64,000 nt of DNA from Pegethrix bostrychoides GSE-TBD4-15B (GCA_019359155.1 JAHHHV010000074.1:1-64000), one strand, 5' to 3'. Shown: positions 22,940-32,253, counted from the stretch's first letter. Numbers and translations are program-made. The notes: a model not told the origin generated them from the sequence alone.

Positions 22940-24301
22940 ATGAACATGACGGCGAAACCTGCGCTGATGCAGGCTGTAGAAAAGCTAGGCTACCGGGTTA
23001 CAGCAGGCGATGTTGCAGCAGCTGGTCTGGATGTGAAGCTGGCTGAGCGCGATTTGCAGGCGCTGGCGGCTGAAGCAGGCGGGCATCTGCAAGTTTCTGA
23101 GTCGGGCGAGATTGCCTATCAGTTTCCCGAAAACTTCCGCAGCATCTTACGCAACAAAGACTGGAAGCTGCGCTGGCAAGAGCGATTGGGCAAGCTCTGG
23201 GGGCTGATTTTCTACGTCATCCGCATTTCGTTTGGGATCTATTTGATCGCCTCCCTGGCGCTGATCCTGATTGCGATTACGATTCTGGTGATTGCCCTCA
23301 ACAGCAGTCGGGACGGCGACAGCGGTGACAGCATGGGCGACTGGGGTGGCTCCATGGGCAGCGGCGGTTGGGGCGGCGGTAACTGGTTTTTCTTTTTTAC
23401 GCCCAACTACTACAGCCAGAACCGCTACTACGGCCAAAGCCAAGGCCAAAGCCAGAATCGCTCTCGGCAGCGTCGCTCTGGTCGAGGGCAGTCTGAGCCA
23501 GAATCGATGAATTTTCTAGAGTCGATTTTCTCGTTCCTGTTTGGGGATGGTAATCCGAATGCTGATCTCGAAGAGCGCCGCTGGCAGAGCATTGGTCGGA
23601 TCATTCGCAACAGTCAGGGAGCTGTGATTGCCGAGCAGATTCTGCCTTATCTCGATAGCTTCAGCCCGCATCAGGATCCTGATGATCAGATGCTGCCTGT
23701 GCTCAGCCGCTTTAACGGTCGCCCTGAAGTCAGTCCAGAGGGCCAAATTATCTATCATTTTCCAGAGCTGCAAGTCAGCGCTGTCCAGACTCAAACTCAG
23801 GCGGTGGCAGCTTATCTCAAAGAAACAGCCTGGAAGTTTAGCCATGCCGGAACAGGGCAAATCTTAACTGCGATTGGCCTGGGCGGCGCGAATCTGGTGG
23901 GCGCGCTGGTGCTGGGCGGGCTGCTGAGTGACGGTTCGCTAGCTGCCCAGATCGGTGGGCTGGTGGGCTTTGCGGCCAGCATTTACTGGCTGCTGCTGGG
24001 CTACGGTTTGGGCTTTCTGGGCATTCCGCTGATTCGCTATTTTTGGGTGCAGTCTCGCAACCGCCAGGTCGAAGCTCGCAACGAACAGCGTCAGTCCTGG
24101 GCAGTTGCTTTGAATCAGGCAGATCAGACGACGCAGCAAAAGCTGGACTATGCGCGGGAGTTTGCCGCCATCCAGGTCGTCGATGCTAGCGATCTGGCTT
24201 ATAGCACTGAGCAAGACTTGAGTGAGCAGGAGCTGCGCCGAGCCGACCAAATTGATGCTGAATGGCAGCGTCGGTTGGACAGCAGGCTGCAAGACGAATA
24301 G
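22940..24301 (+). CDS. multi-pass membrane protein with duplicated N-terminal module, unknown function
   Basis: The 453-residue protein contains a module twice. An N-terminal copy ends HLQVSESGEIAYQFPENF, and a central copy ends RPEVSPEGQIIYHFPEL. Each is a winged-helix-like unit of about 80 residues. A membrane segment follows the first (ISFGIYLIASLALILIAITI), and two follow the second. Between them is a Gly/Ser/Trp-rich and then Asn/Gln/Arg-rich low-complexity loop. A charged, helical C-terminus closes the protein. Related proteins are widespread in cyanobacteria to my knowledge, but I cannot give a function. GAGGG precedes the ATG. Confidence 0.65.
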   Translation: MNMTAKPALMQAVEKLGYRVTAGDVAAAGLDVKLAERDLQALAAEAGGHLQVSESGEIAYQFPENFRSILRNKDWKLRWQERLGKLWGLIFYVIRISFGIYLIASLALILIAITILVIALNSSRDGDSGDSMGDWGGSMGSGGWGGGNWFFFFTPNYYSQNRYYGQSQGQSQNRSRQRRSGRGQSEPESMNFLESIFSFLFGDGNPNADLEERRWQSIGRIIRNSQGAVIAEQILPYLDSFSPHQDPDDQMLPVLSRFNGRPEVSPEGQIIYHFPELQVSAVQTQTQAVAAYLKETAWKFSHAGTGQILTAIGLGGANLVGALVLGGLLSDGSLAAQIGGLVGFAASIYWLLLGYGLGFLGIPLIRYFWVQSRNRQVEARNEQRQSWAVALNQADQTTQQKLDYAREFAAIQVVDASDLAYSTEQDLSEQELRRADQIDAEWQRRLDSRLQDE

Positions 24302-24432
24302 CGCAAAGCCATAGACACGGAGCCATAAACACAGAGCCAGAAATGCAGGGCTGATAGATTAGGTGTTGCAAATGGCAGGATGAAAGCCGTTCAGATGGCT
24401 CTGTTCCAAATTTCAGCGGACTCCCAAAAACC

Positions 24433-24480
24433 ATCCCCAAAACTATCCGGAGGACAGTCCAGAGGACTAGTTTTGGGGAT
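24433..24480. repeat. 13-bp perfect inverted repeat around the first operator
   Basis: ATCCCCAAAACTA (24433-24445) and TAGTTTTGGGGAT (24468-24480) are exact inverted copies. The 22 bases between them contain the 24446-24466 palindrome. As RNA this would be a strong stem; as DNA it may extend the protein-binding site. Confidence 0.85.
24446..24466. promoter_or_regulatory. operator-like palindrome, copy 1
   Basis: TCC-GGA-GGACAGTCC-AGA-GGA. The fixed positions (TCC, GGACAGTCC, GGA) are the same as in copy 2, 84 bases downstream (eight helical turns). Confidence 0.7.
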
Positions 24481-24529
24481 AAATTATTTTCATCACAAAA
24501 TTTATAGCCAAAATCGGTCAGTCAAGATA

Positions 24530-24550
24530 TCCTGTGGACAGTCCACAGGA
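24530..24550. promoter_or_regulatory. operator-like palindrome, copy 2 (perfect)
   Basis: TCC-TGT-GGACAGTCC-ACA-GGA is a perfect 21-bp palindrome with a single central base. It lies about 60 bases before the start of the DNA-binding protein gene, so binding there would overlap its promoter. Confidence 0.75.
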
Positions 24551-24611
24551 CAAAACTCAGCGGATAGGTCACAGCAGGTAATCTACAGAGACAACCGAAT
24601 AGGAACGGCGA

Positions 24612-25175
24612 ATGGACAACTCGATCGACCGAGTGCCAGTAAATCAGCTCCCTGATCGATACAACCTAGTGCGAAGCGCCATCTATACTCGCCTAGATGC
24701 GCTGGGCATTGAACCCGAAAAAGTGGGCAACAAGTCCTACGTCAATGCAGAGCAGCTGCGCCTGTTAGACAATCTGCATGAGTTCATTCAGGCGGGCGGC
24801 ACGACGGCTGAATTTCAGGAAAGTCGGGGGATTCGCAGGCGTAAAGATAATTCTTCTGGACAGTCTTCCGGACTCTCTACCGGACAGCCGCAGGCCGATC
24901 TCTCGCAGTTGCTCAACGTGCTGAGCGACTTTGCCACCAAGCTCCAGCCCGTTGCACCTAAACCTGACCCCTTTGCCTACCTAGAAACGCTGGAACGCGC
25001 CGCTCAGACGGGCTGGCTGCTCAGAACCTCGGAAGTAGCTGAACTGCTGCGGCTCTCCCCCACCGAAATGCAGCTCTACGGCGATCGGTTCTCAGAGGCA
25101 GGCTTTGTATTTACTAAAGCGGGCTATCGCAGCGGCGGCGAGATTGCCTGGAAGGTGACAAAGCCGATAAGATGA
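24612..25175 (+). CDS. DNA-binding regulator with two HTH-like regions, probably autoregulated
   Basis: ATG 24612 has AGGA 7 bases upstream. The 187-residue protein has an N-terminal MerR/excisionase-like unit (LVRSAIYTRLDALGI, then KSYVNAEQLRLLDNL). A Gln/Ser linker (about 78-95) and a second HTH-like unit follow (LLRTSEVAELLRLSPTEMQLYG). Two DNA-contacting units in one chain suit a site made of spaced TCC/GGA half-sites. Copies of such a site occur before, inside and after the gene, so autoregulation is likely (inference). I cannot name the family. Similar proteins in cyanobacteria may be plasmid or partition regulators. Confidence 0.65.
   Translation: MDNSIDRVPVNQLPDRYNLVRSAIYTRLDALGIEPEKVGNKSYVNAEQLRLLDNLHEFIQAGGTTAEFQESRGIRRRKDNSSGQSSGLSTGQPQADLSQLLNVLSDFATKLQPVAPKPDPFAYLETLERAAQTGWLLRTSEVAELLRLSPTEMQLYGDRFSEAGFVFTKAGYRSGGEIAWKVTKPIR
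24852..24872. promoter_or_regulatory. operator-like palindrome, copy 3, inside the regulator gene
   Basis: TCT-TCT-GGACAGTCT-TCC-GGA keeps 13 of the 15 fixed positions of copies 1 and 2. It encodes part of the Ser/Gln linker and may be coincidental, but a weaker similar site follows at 24882. Confidence 0.4.
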
Positions 25176-25577
25176 AAAAGCCAGCTGGCGGCTGGCTGAT
25201 GATTGAGATGAACTGAAACTAAACGAACTTGAATTCAGCGTTGTTGACGTTGAGTTTAGTGAGTTTGGCTCTTGAGGTGATGTGGGTGTTAGCACTGGCA
25301 TCACCTTTTGGGCATTGGGCTTGGATAAGCTCTGCACCCGGCGATGAGCTGTCAGTCACTCTGGCATACCGAGCAGTTTTTTTGCGCGGTATCTTGTGCG
25401 CCAGCGGAAGCAACCCACCAGTGGAGGCGCTTCTTCCTGAACCCGGCAGCTTTTTTCTATCTGTAAATAGAATAGCATATCTGCAGGAAAGTCCGCAGGA
25501 AAGTCCGCAGGTCAAAATGCAGGCCAACATACGGGCCAACATGCAAGATAGTACACAGGACAATTAATCAAATCAAG
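25176..25577. other. spacer between convergent genes, no gene seen
   Basis: Frames exist on both strands (for example 25229-25567), but neither has a coding look or a ribosome-binding site. A 7-bp stem (AGCCAGC 25179-25185, GCTGGCT 25191-25197) follows the regulator stop and may help termination, though no T-run follows. Operator-like copies 4 and 5 are near the right end. Confidence 0.5.
25480..25512. promoter_or_regulatory. two overlapping operator-like palindromes, copies 4 and 5
   Basis: The 12-bp unit GCAGGAAAGTCC is repeated (25483, 25495). It creates TCT-GCA-GGAAAGTCC-GCA-GGA (25480-25500) and TCC-GCA-GGAAAGTCC-GCA-GGT (25492-25512). Each matches 13 of 15 fixed positions of the 24530 site. 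They lie 300 bases beyond the regulator gene. Confidence 0.5.
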
Positions 25578-26558
25578 TTAGAAATGCTGAAATCCCTGAT
25601 TCAAGCTAAGCGGCTGCTCAGGATATAGCCCGCTCTGATCTCTGAGCAAAACATCTGGACTGGCCGTAATGCTGCCGACAATGGCAGCTCCTGCGCCCAG
25701 CTGCTCGACAAGCCGCCCAGCCGCATCGCGAGGCAGGCAAAGCACCAGCTCGAAGTCTTCGCCGCCGTAGAGCGCCCAGTCGATGGCTTGCGCCTCCGAA
25801 ATCCAAGCAGTGAGGCTAGGCGGGAACGGAATCAAATTGCGCTCAAGCTGTGCCCCTACTTGACTAGCTCGGCAGAGTTGCAGCACTGCGTCTGCTAACC
25901 CGTCGCTGCTGTCCATACCCGCACTGCGACTCCCCAAAGCCCGCAGCGTTTGCACCGCATCCAGCCTTGGCTGAGGTCGCTGATGTGCCCGAATCAGCAG
26001 AGCGCGATCAGCCTCGGTCAATCCCTGCCCCTGCTCTGGATGCAGCAATAGCTCTAGTCCTGCTCTGGATGCACCATGCGCTCCTGTCACCACCACCGCA
26101 TCTCCCGCCTGAGCGGCACTGCGCCGAATCGCCTGCTCAGATCGTACCTGTCCCAGCGCCGTGATCGCAATCGCTGTGACGCTAGAGCGGCAGATATCGC
26201 CGCCTAAAATCGGCGTATTAAACGGCTGCAAGCAGTCCACCATGCCCTGATACATCCCGTCTAGCCAGTCTACTTCTAGCTCTCCTGGCAGGCTCAGCCC
26301 GACGGTGATGCCCAGCGGCTCAGCTCCCATTGCCGCCAAATCTGACAGGTTGGCCGCTGCGGCTCGCCAGCCTGCGTCAGTGGCGCTTGTCGTGCGGTCG
26401 CTGAAATGTATGCCGTCAATCAGCATATCGGTGGTGACAACTAGTTGATAGCCAACAGCCACCGACAGCAGAGCCGCATCGTCACCGACAACTGTAGCCG
26501 GACAATAGCGTTGCAGGCGTTTGAGCAACGCCTGTTCACCGAGCTGTTTGACCTGCAT
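25578..26558 (-). CDS. thiL: thiamine-monophosphate kinase
   Basis: Phosphorylates thiamine phosphate to the cofactor thiamine diphosphate. The family fold (AIR-synthase-like) is seen in VGDDAALL near residue 24, TTDMLIDGIHF, AAANLSDLAAMGAEP, ILGGDICRS and the C-terminal GMDSSDGLADAV and YGGEDFELV. The 326-residue length is normal. Its ATG lies 14 bases after the stop of the upstream cyclophilin gene on the same strand, so the two probably share a transcript. Confidence 0.95.
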   Translation of the reverse strand: MQVKQLGEQALLKRLQRYCPATVVGDDAALLSVAVGYQLVVTTDMLIDGIHFSDRTTSATDAGWRAAAANLSDLAAMGAEPLGITVGLSLPGELEVDWLDGMYQGMVDCLQPFNTPILGGDICRSSVTAIAITALGQVRSEQAIRRSAAQAGDAVVVTGAHGASRAGLELLLHPEQGQGLTEADRALLIRAHQRPQPRLDAVQTLRALGSRSAGMDSSDGLADAVLQLCRASQVGAQLERNLIPFPPSLTAWISEAQAIDWALYGGEDFELVLCLPRDAAGRLVEQLGAGAAIVGSITASPDVLLRDQSGLYPEQPLSLNQGFQHF

Positions 26559-26572
26559 CCGCTAAACCTGCA

Positions 26573-27715
26573 CTAGGCTGGCTCAACCAGATTTTCGAGT
26601 CCATTCACTACTTTGGCTGAGATGATTTTGTCGCCCTGCTTCAGCTTCTCCAGCACGTCCTTGTTTTGAGTGACATATCCAAACACGGCATAGCGACCGT
26701 CTAGCAGGTTGAGTCCAGCGGGGGTCAGCTCGGCCTCAAACAGAAAGAAGAAAAACTGCGAGGAGCCGCCGTTCACATCTTCGCTAGGACGGGCCATGCC
26801 CAACGTGCCAAAGGCCGAGAAAGGCAAGACTGGCTGATCTAAGTAGCGACCGGCTTCTTCCATCGTCACGCCATACATGGGCTTTTTGTCGCCCTGGATC
26901 ATCACCTCCATCGGGATGGCGCGGTATTTCTGGGTTTTGGGGTCGATGAAGCCGACTTCTTTTCCCGGCGGATCGCCAATTTGCAGCACGTAGTTGTCTT
27001 CAGCGCGGGTGAATTCAAGTCCGTCATAGAAGCCGCGCTGCACCAGATCGATAAAGTTGCCTGCCGTCACTGGGGCATTGTAGCCATCTACCACCAGCGT
27101 CATCGTGCCTTTGGTGGTCTCAACCTCAACGCTGGCTCGGCCTTTGAGCTGCGGCAGGTTGGCATATTCCACGGGGACTTCAAACGGGAAGCCTGCCACC
27201 ATTAGCTCTTCGAGTTCACCGACCTGATCGAGTAGGCTAGAGCGCTGCATCCAGATCGCGTCTTTGTTGGCAACTGCCGCCTCGGCCTGGATCGCTTCGA
27301 TGCCTGAGCGAATTTGAGCAATCAGCTCAGTCGCTTGGGGCTGGCGCTCTGGCGGGACGCTGGCTAAAATTTCGGCCTCTTTGCGGTTGAGCAGCTTTTC
27401 CGCCTTGTTGAGGTTGCCTGTCACGCCTGCCATCCGTCGCGCCCGCAGAAAATCAGCGATTCCTTCAATGTCGGCTTGAATGGTGCGGATTGGCTTGTTG
27501 TCAATCGGCAGCGAGTAGCGCAGCAGCGCCTTGCCGTCAGTGATCGCATTTCCGGGCGGCAGCGCCTCAGCTACCGGACTCCAGGATGAGTTCCAGATTG
27601 GATTAACGCCCCAGAAAAAGCTACAGAGCAGCAGCAGCAGGGTTGTGCGGAGCAGCAGGCGCAGCGCCGCAACAGCACCAGCCAAAAGCTGGGATCGACC
27701 AGACATGCCAGACAT
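26573..27715 (-). CDS. cyclophilin-type peptidyl-prolyl isomerase of the TLP40/CYP38 kind, exported
   Basis: ATG 27715 has AGGA 8 bases upstream; the frame from TTG 27751 is less likely. The 380-residue product has a signal peptide (LLLRTTLLLLLCSFFWGV). A helical domain of about 150 residues follows, then a cyclophilin domain starting VEVETTKGTMTLVVDGYNAPVTAGNF. This is the order of the thylakoid-lumen protein TLP40/CYP38, which helps assemble photosystem II. Several catalytic residues of classical cyclophilins are replaced, as in that family. Lumenal or periplasmic location follows from the signal. Confidence 0.88.
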   Translation of the reverse strand: MSGMSGRSQLLAGAVAALRLLLRTTLLLLLCSFFWGVNPIWNSSWSPVAEALPPGNAITDGKALLRYSLPIDNKPIRTIQADIEGIADFLRARRMAGVTGNLNKAEKLLNRKEAEILASVPPERQPQATELIAQIRSGIEAIQAEAAVANKDAIWMQRSSLLDQVGELEELMVAGFPFEVPVEYANLPQLKGRASVEVETTKGTMTLVVDGYNAPVTAGNFIDLVQRGFYDGLEFTRAEDNYVLQIGDPPGKEVGFIDPKTQKYRAIPMEVMIQGDKKPMYGVTMEEAGRYLDQPVLPFSAFGTLGMARPSEDVNGGSSQFFFFLFEAELTPAGLNLLDGRYAVFGYVTQNKDVLEKLKQGDKIISAKVVNGLENLVEPA

Positions 27716-27983
27716 AAATAATTTCCTGAACGGGTGTGAGCGATGATGCAAACTAGAAAATGCGAACTGGGAGAAATCCTATGCACCATATTCCCATGTT
27801 TCAGGACGGGTTTGAGCGCTGATTTGAGGCGCTGTTGGGCTGAGCTGAGGGGGCTTGAGCAAGGTTGAAATCATTTGGAAATCCTAGCAGTCTGTAATTT
27901 CCCGTCCCGCAGAGCGTTAAAATAAGTTGCCGAAGTTTTGCTTCAGCCCTCCGTTTTATCGTCCTCCCATCTCAGGAAGATTC

Positions 27984-28547
27984 ATGATTTCTAGTAATGA
28001 TTTCCGCCCCGGTGTCAGCATCGAACTGGACGGCTCAGTTTGGCGGGTTGTCGAATTTTTGCATGTCAAGCCCGGTAAAGGCTCGGCCTTCGTGCGAACC
28101 AAGCTAAAAAACATTCAGTCTGGCAACGTGGTTGAGCGCACCTTTCGAGCAGGAGAAACGCTGCCTCAGGCCGTGATCGACAAAAGCACGATGCAGCATA
28201 CCTATAAAGAAGGCGATGAGTTCGTCTTCATGGATATGGAAACCTATGACGAAGGCCGACTGAACGCCGCCCAGATTGGCGATCGGGTTAAGTACCTCAA
28301 AGAGGGGATGGAGGTCAACGTCGTGCGCTGGAACAACCAGGTTTTGGAGGTTGAGCTGCCCAACTCTGTGGTGATGGAAGTGACGCAGACCGATCCGGGT
28401 GTTAAAGGCGATACGGCGACTGGCGGCACCAAGCCCGCGATTATCGAAACCGGGGCGCAGGTGATGGTGCCGCTGTTTATTACGATTGGTGAGCGGATTA
28501 AGGTGGATACGCGCACGGATGCCTATCTGGGTCGTGAAACCAGCTAG
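27984..28547 (+). CDS. efp: translation elongation factor P
   Basis: EF-P relieves ribosome stalling at consecutive prolines. ATG 27984 with AGGAAG 6 bases upstream gives 187 residues, the standard length; the longer frame from 27927 is rejected. The modified-loop region [17 protein letters not shown] carries the usual lysine. The OB domains with FMDMETYDE and [16 protein letters not shown] complete the protein. It precedes accB by about 80 bases, a pairing found in cyanobacteria and other bacteria. Confidence 0.96.
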   Translation: MISSNDFRPGVSIELDGSVWRVVEFLHVKPGKGSAFVRTKLKNIQSGNVVERTFRAGETLPQAVIDKSTMQHTYKEGDEFVFMDMETYDEGRLNAAQIGDRVKYLKEGMEVNVVRWNNQVLEVELPNSVVMEVTQTDPGVKGDTATGGTKPAIIETGAQVMVPLFITIGERIKVDTRTDAYLGRETS

Positions 28548-28628
28548 AGCAGCGCTCCAGCGGGAATGGGTGACCCGTTCTGTATAAAATAAATCCCTAG
28601 ATCAAGCAAACTTTAGGCAGTAGGAATA

Positions 28629-29108
28629 GTGGAATTGGACTTCAACGAACTCCGCGAGCTTCTAACCGTATTAAATCAGACCGACATCTCCGAATTCACC
28701 CTCAAAAGCGGAGAGTTTGAGCTGATGTTACGTAAGGGCAGTGCCTCCCCAGAACTACCTACCGCGCTCTCCAAACCATCTGCTCCCCCTGCTGCTGTCT
28801 CCCCTGCTGTTGCCACTGCCTCGGCTAGCTATACCGCCGCGTCCACGCCCTCGCCACTGGCCTCTAAGCTGCTCGAAATCAGCTCACCGATGGTGGGTAC
28901 GTTCTACCGCTCTCCGGCTCCAGACGAATCGCCATTTGTGGATCAAGGCGATCGGGTGCGGATTGGTCAGACCGTCTGCATCATTGAGGCCATGAAGCTA
29001 ATGAACGAAATTGAAGCCGAAGTCGCTGGCGAAATCGTTGAAATTCTGCTGGCAAACGGCGATCCGGTCGAGTACGGTCAGATCTTGATGCGGGTGAATC
29101 CGGGCTAG
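28629..29108 (+). CDS. accB: biotin carboxyl carrier protein of acetyl-CoA carboxylase
   Basis: Carries the carboxybiotin in the first step of fatty-acid synthesis. The biotinylated lysine is in the canonical [12 protein letters not shown]. Before it lies a Pro/Ala-rich linker, then [19 protein letters not shown]. Residues 1-40 form the oligomerisation part. The start is GTG 28629, with TAGGAAT upstream. At 159 residues it is a normal AccB. Co-transcription with efp is likely. Confidence 0.96.
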   Translation: MELDFNELRELLTVLNQTDISEFTLKSGEFELMLRKGSASPELPTALSKPSAPPAAVSPAVATASASYTAASTPSPLASKLLEISSPMVGTFYRSPAPDESPFVDQGDRVRIGQTVCIIEAMKLMNEIEAEVAGEIVEILLANGDPVEYGQILMRVNPG

Positions 29109-29134
29109 GGATTTCGCTGCCTGCTCGCTGCCTG

Positions 29135-30265
29135 TTAGCCGCCTGCTCCAGAAATCAGCCCCGCGCTCAGCCGCTTCAGAGCTCGTCCAGCCACCTCGCC
29201 GTAGCGCAGCTTGCCGCAGAGAATTTCGCCCATTCGCTCTGCCGCACCGGGACGCTTCACCCCAACTTTGTAGCCGATTCCTGGCATTCGGTAGAAGAGC
29301 CCCGCGATCCGCTGCGCCCAAGCCATCTCGCCGCCCCACTCTTGGGCAATCACCTCGCTGTACTGCTCCAGCGCATCGAGGCTACCGCCAAGCGCCTGAT
29401 GGATTGCCGCCGCCGCCTTCACGCCTGTAAAGATCGAAGGCCGAATCCCTTCTGCCGTCATCGGATCGACAACGCAGGCTGCTTCACCTGCCAAGATGGC
29501 GTTTTGGGTATGCAGCCTCTGGTTGCCATCCCACAGGCCAATCGGGTGGCCGTACTGGCGGGTGTTGTTCAGGTCAATGTTGAAGGCTGCCGCATAGTCG
29601 CTCAAGATGGCCTTGAAGTCCTGAGGCTGGCCGCCCCGAAATGTTCCAATGCCAATCGAGTAGCCGTCAGCTTTCGGGAAGTTCCAGATGTAGCCGTTTT
29701 TGACCATGCCAAACTCAAAGTGAATCTGGGAGTCGGGGATGGACAGCTGCGCCTCGGCCTCTAGCGCCCCCGCCAGCCGCCGCTTGCGATCTTTAAAGCC
29801 CAGCCACTTGGCCATTGAGCCTTTCACGCCATCTGCCGCAATCAGGTAGCGGCCTGCAACTGCGCCAGATGCCGTATTCACCTGCCAGTGATCGCCCTTA
29901 AACTCAATCCCAGTGGCCTCTGTGCTGGCTCTCAGCTCCGCGCCCTGCCGCTGCGCCTGCTGCATCAAAAACTGGTCAAAAATATCCCGACGCACCATCC
30001 AGATCGGCTCTAGCTGGCTCAGGTCAGATTCCACCGGATCGGCTAGGTTCCAGGTGAAGCGCAGCCGGCTGGTTTTGAGCGAGATAGCTGGAGAGAAATC
30101 GAAGTCAAACCACTCGGCCACCTGGGGCGAAACGCCGCCGCCGCAGGGCTTGTAGCGGGGCATCGCCTCTTTTTCCAAGACCAGTACCCGCCGCCCCCGC
30201 TTCGCCAAATGGTAGGCCGCAGAGCCACCTGCTGGCCCCGCCCCCACAATGATGCAGTCGTACAT
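29135..30265 (-). CDS. FAD-dependent geranylgeranyl-reductase family oxidoreductase
   Basis: ATG 30265 (MYDCIIVGAGPAGGSAA) begins directly with the FAD-binding GxGxxG, so the longer frame from 30289 is rejected. At 376 residues it shows YKPCGGGVSP, the second FAD block AGEAACVVDPMTAEGI and a C-terminal helical cap. Members of this family saturate isoprenoid chains of chlorophyll, tocopherol or lipids. It is not clearly ChlP, which has a different N-terminus. The substrate is uncertain. It follows frr on the same strand after 29 bases. Confidence 0.85.
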   Translation of the reverse strand: MYDCIIVGAGPAGGSAAYHLAKRGRRVLVLEKEAMPRYKPCGGGVSPQVAEWFDFDFSPAISLKTSRLRFTWNLADPVESDLSQLEPIWMVRRDIFDQFLMQQAQRQGAELRASTEATGIEFKGDHWQVNTASGAVAGRYLIAADGVKGSMAKWLGFKDRKRRLAGALEAEAQLSIPDSQIHFEFGMVKNGYIWNFPKADGYSIGIGTFRGGQPQDFKAILSDYAAAFNIDLNNTRQYGHPIGLWDGNQRLHTQNAILAGEAACVVDPMTAEGIRPSIFTGVKAAAAIHQALGGSLDALEQYSEVIAQEWGGEMAWAQRIAGLFYRMPGIGYKVGVKRPGAAERMGEILCGKLRYGEVAGRALKRLSAGLISGAGG

Positions 30266-30294
30266 AGAGTTTGCAGTCTCAGTGAGCAAAAGCG

Positions 30295-30843
30295 CTAGAG
30301 GGTCATGATGTCGGTTTCTTTGTCTCGCAAGAGCTGATCGACTTTGCTGATGTATTTGTCCGTCAGCTTTTGGATGCTGTCTTGCAGGTCGCGGGCTTCG
30401 TCCTCTGAGAGGTCGCCGCTTTTCTCCTGCTTGCGGGCTGCGTCAACGCCGTCGCGCCGAATATTGCGGATGGCAACTTTGCCCTCTTCGGCTAGCTTGG
30501 CGGCAGATTTGACGAGTTCTTTGCGGCGGTCGCTGGTCAAGGGCGGAATGTTTAGCCGGATTGTGCTGCCGTCGTTGTTGGGCGTGAGGCCAATATCCGA
30601 GAGCGAGATGGCCTTCTCAATAATATTCAGGGCGCTGCGGTCATAGGGCTGGATCGTGATTGTGCTGGAGTCTGGGGTGTTGATCCCAGCCAGCGATTTC
30701 AAGGGCGTTGGCGTGCCGTAGTATTCCACCGAGATCCGGTCGAGCAGGGCGGCGTTGGCGCGTCCGGTGCGAATGGTGTTGAACGATCGCTGCGTGGCCT
30801 CGATCGTTTTTTGCATGGTGCTTTCAATTTCAGCTAATTTCAC
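30295..30843 (-). CDS. frr: ribosome recycling factor
   Basis: Splits the post-termination ribosome together with EF-G. The 182-residue product has the family patterns [38 protein letters not shown] and the RRDG hinge region. The start is GTG 30843, preceded by GGGAGAG. It overlaps the pyrH stop by 14 bases, and pyrH-frr is a classical bacterial pair. Confidence 0.96.
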   Translation of the reverse strand: MKLAEIESTMQKTIEATQRSFNTIRTGRANAALLDRISVEYYGTPTPLKSLAGINTPDSSTITIQPYDRSALNIIEKAISLSDIGLTPNNDGSTIRLNIPPLTSDRRKELVKSAAKLAEEGKVAIRNIRRDGVDAARKQEKSGDLSEDEARDLQDSIQKLTDKYISKVDQLLRDKETDIMTL

Positions 30844-31558
30844 AGGACTCTCCCACTATCGTTCCAATATCTTCTCCCAGTACGGCTCGACAGATGTTTC
30901 CTTCCACAGACATGTCGAACACAATAATCGGGATACTGTTATCTTTGCACAGGGCGATCGCAGTCGTGTCCATGACGCGCAAATCTTGGGCAATCGCATG
31001 GCTGTAGGTGAGGCTTTTGTAGCGGCGAGCGTCAGGGTTTTTGGCCGGGTCAGCGTCATACACTCCATCGACTTTGGTGGCCTTAAACACGACTTCCGCA
31101 TTGATTTCCGCCGCTCTCAGCGCTGCTGTGGTGTCGGTGGTAAAGAACGGATTGCCGGAGCCTGCGCCGAAAATCACCACCCGACCTTTTTCTAGATGCC
31201 GAATCGCCCGCCGCCGGATATAGGGTTCGGCCACCTCCTGCATTTCGATGGCGGTCAAGACGCGAGTTGGGATGCCGCCCTGTTCTAGGGCATCTTGCAG
31301 CGTCATTGCGTTCATGACGGTGGCGATCATGCCGATGTAGTCTGCCGTGGCGCGATCCATGCCTGCCGCTGCGCCTTTGACACCCCGAAAAATATTGCCG
31401 CCGCCGACGACAATCGCCATCTCAACGCCCTGCGCCACAATTTTGGCGATTTCTTGAGCAATGCTTTGCACCACGGCTGGGTCAATCCCATAGGACAATT
31501 TGCCCATTAAAGCCTCGCCGCTCAGCTTGAGCAAAACCCGCTGGTAGGTTAATCCCAT
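30830..31558 (-). CDS. pyrH: UMP kinase
   Basis: Makes UDP from UMP in pyrimidine synthesis. ATG 31558 ([19 protein letters not shown]) matches the normal start; the frame from 31594 adds 12 residues without support. It has the family's [10 protein letters not shown], the [13 protein letters not shown] region and [12 protein letters not shown]. Length 242. Overlaps frr by 14 bases on the same strand. Confidence 0.96.
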   Translation of the reverse strand: MGLTYQRVLLKLSGEALMGKLSYGIDPAVVQSIAQEIAKIVAQGVEMAIVVGGGNIFRGVKGAAAGMDRATADYIGMIATVMNAMTLQDALEQGGIPTRVLTAIEMQEVAEPYIRRRAIRHLEKGRVVIFGAGSGNPFFTTDTTAALRAAEINAEVVFKATKVDGVYDADPAKNPDARRYKSLTYSHAIAQDLRVMDTTAIALCKDNSIPIIVFDMSVEGNICRAVLGEDIGTIVGESCEIS

Positions 31559-31653
31559 GCGCTGCTGTTTTTCCTCTGGTAAAGTTTCTAACAAAAGTTT
31601 CCAACTTAAGATAGCAGTTGTTCTGTCATCTGCTGTAGCCTACTAAACTCACT

Positions 31654-32193
31654 CTAGCTTCGCCATTTCACCGAACAGCCAACGGTTGGGGCTTCAGCAA
31701 CGGCAATCGGTTCGCCTGCAAGCAGCTGAGCAATTGCCGTTCGCAAATAGGGCTGCTTCACTTGAGCGGCATCCTGGGGACTGTCGTCGATGCCGCCCCG
31801 GTAGCAGAGCTGGCCAGACTGGTTGATCAAAAAAGCCTGAGGGGTTTTCTCGGCTCCAAAGCAGCGAGCCACATCCTGCGTTAGATCGCGCAAATAGGGA
31901 AAATTGAGCTGCTGCTGCTCTGCCAAGACTTTCATCTGCTCAAAGCTGTCGTCCGGAAACTGCTGCTCGTCGTTGGGATTAATCCCGATTAGCGTCACGC
32001 CTTGAGCTGCAAACTCGTCCTGGATTTGCTTCAGCCGCTCTAGGTAAAACTTGACGTAGGGACAGTGATTGCACATGATTACCACGGCAACCGCCTGAAA
32101 CTGGTTCAGGTATTGTGCCAAGTGATGCACAGCGCCGTCCACGCCGGGAATTTCAAAGTCGGGGGCATAGCTGCCAATTGCGGTTCCGCTCAT
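31654..32193 (-). CDS. thioredoxin-like peroxiredoxin/AhpC-TSA family protein
   Basis: A 179-residue soluble protein with thioredoxin fold: APDFEIPGVDG at the start, then VAVVIMCNHCPYVKFY with a C-x-x-C pair, IGINPNDEQQFPDDSF, and KTPQAFLI with the cis-proline. Proteins of this type (redoxin family, about 180 residues) are common in cyanobacteria and probably reduce disulfides or peroxides. The redox partner is not shown by context. It has no signal peptide. Confidence 0.85.
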   Translation of the reverse strand: MSGTAIGSYAPDFEIPGVDGAVHHLAQYLNQFQAVAVVIMCNHCPYVKFYLERLKQIQDEFAAQGVTLIGINPNDEQQFPDDSFEQMKVLAEQQQLNFPYLRDLTQDVARCFGAEKTPQAFLINQSGQLCYRGGIDDSPQDAAQVKQPYLRTAIAQLLAGEPIAVAEAPTVGCSVKWRS

Positions 32194-32253
32194 TTCTGTG
32201 CCATCCGGTTTGAAGGGGTAGTTCTGAGTCTAAAACCCTAGCCTTCTGCAATT

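Larger units (their letters stand above)
24302..24611. promoter_or_regulatory. regulatory spacer with nested palindromes
   Basis: This 310-base spacer contains no gene. It holds a 13-bp perfect inverted repeat (24433-24445 with 24468-24480) enclosing one operator-like palindrome, and a second palindrome at 24530-24550. Both are listed below. The gene downstream encodes a DNA-binding protein. Confidence 0.6.

Noticed and set aside
25229-25567. 112-codon frame on the plus strand (and an opposing one on the minus strand)
   Set aside because: No ribosome-binding site. The C-terminal part only translates operator-like repeats, and neither strand shows a protein-like pattern.
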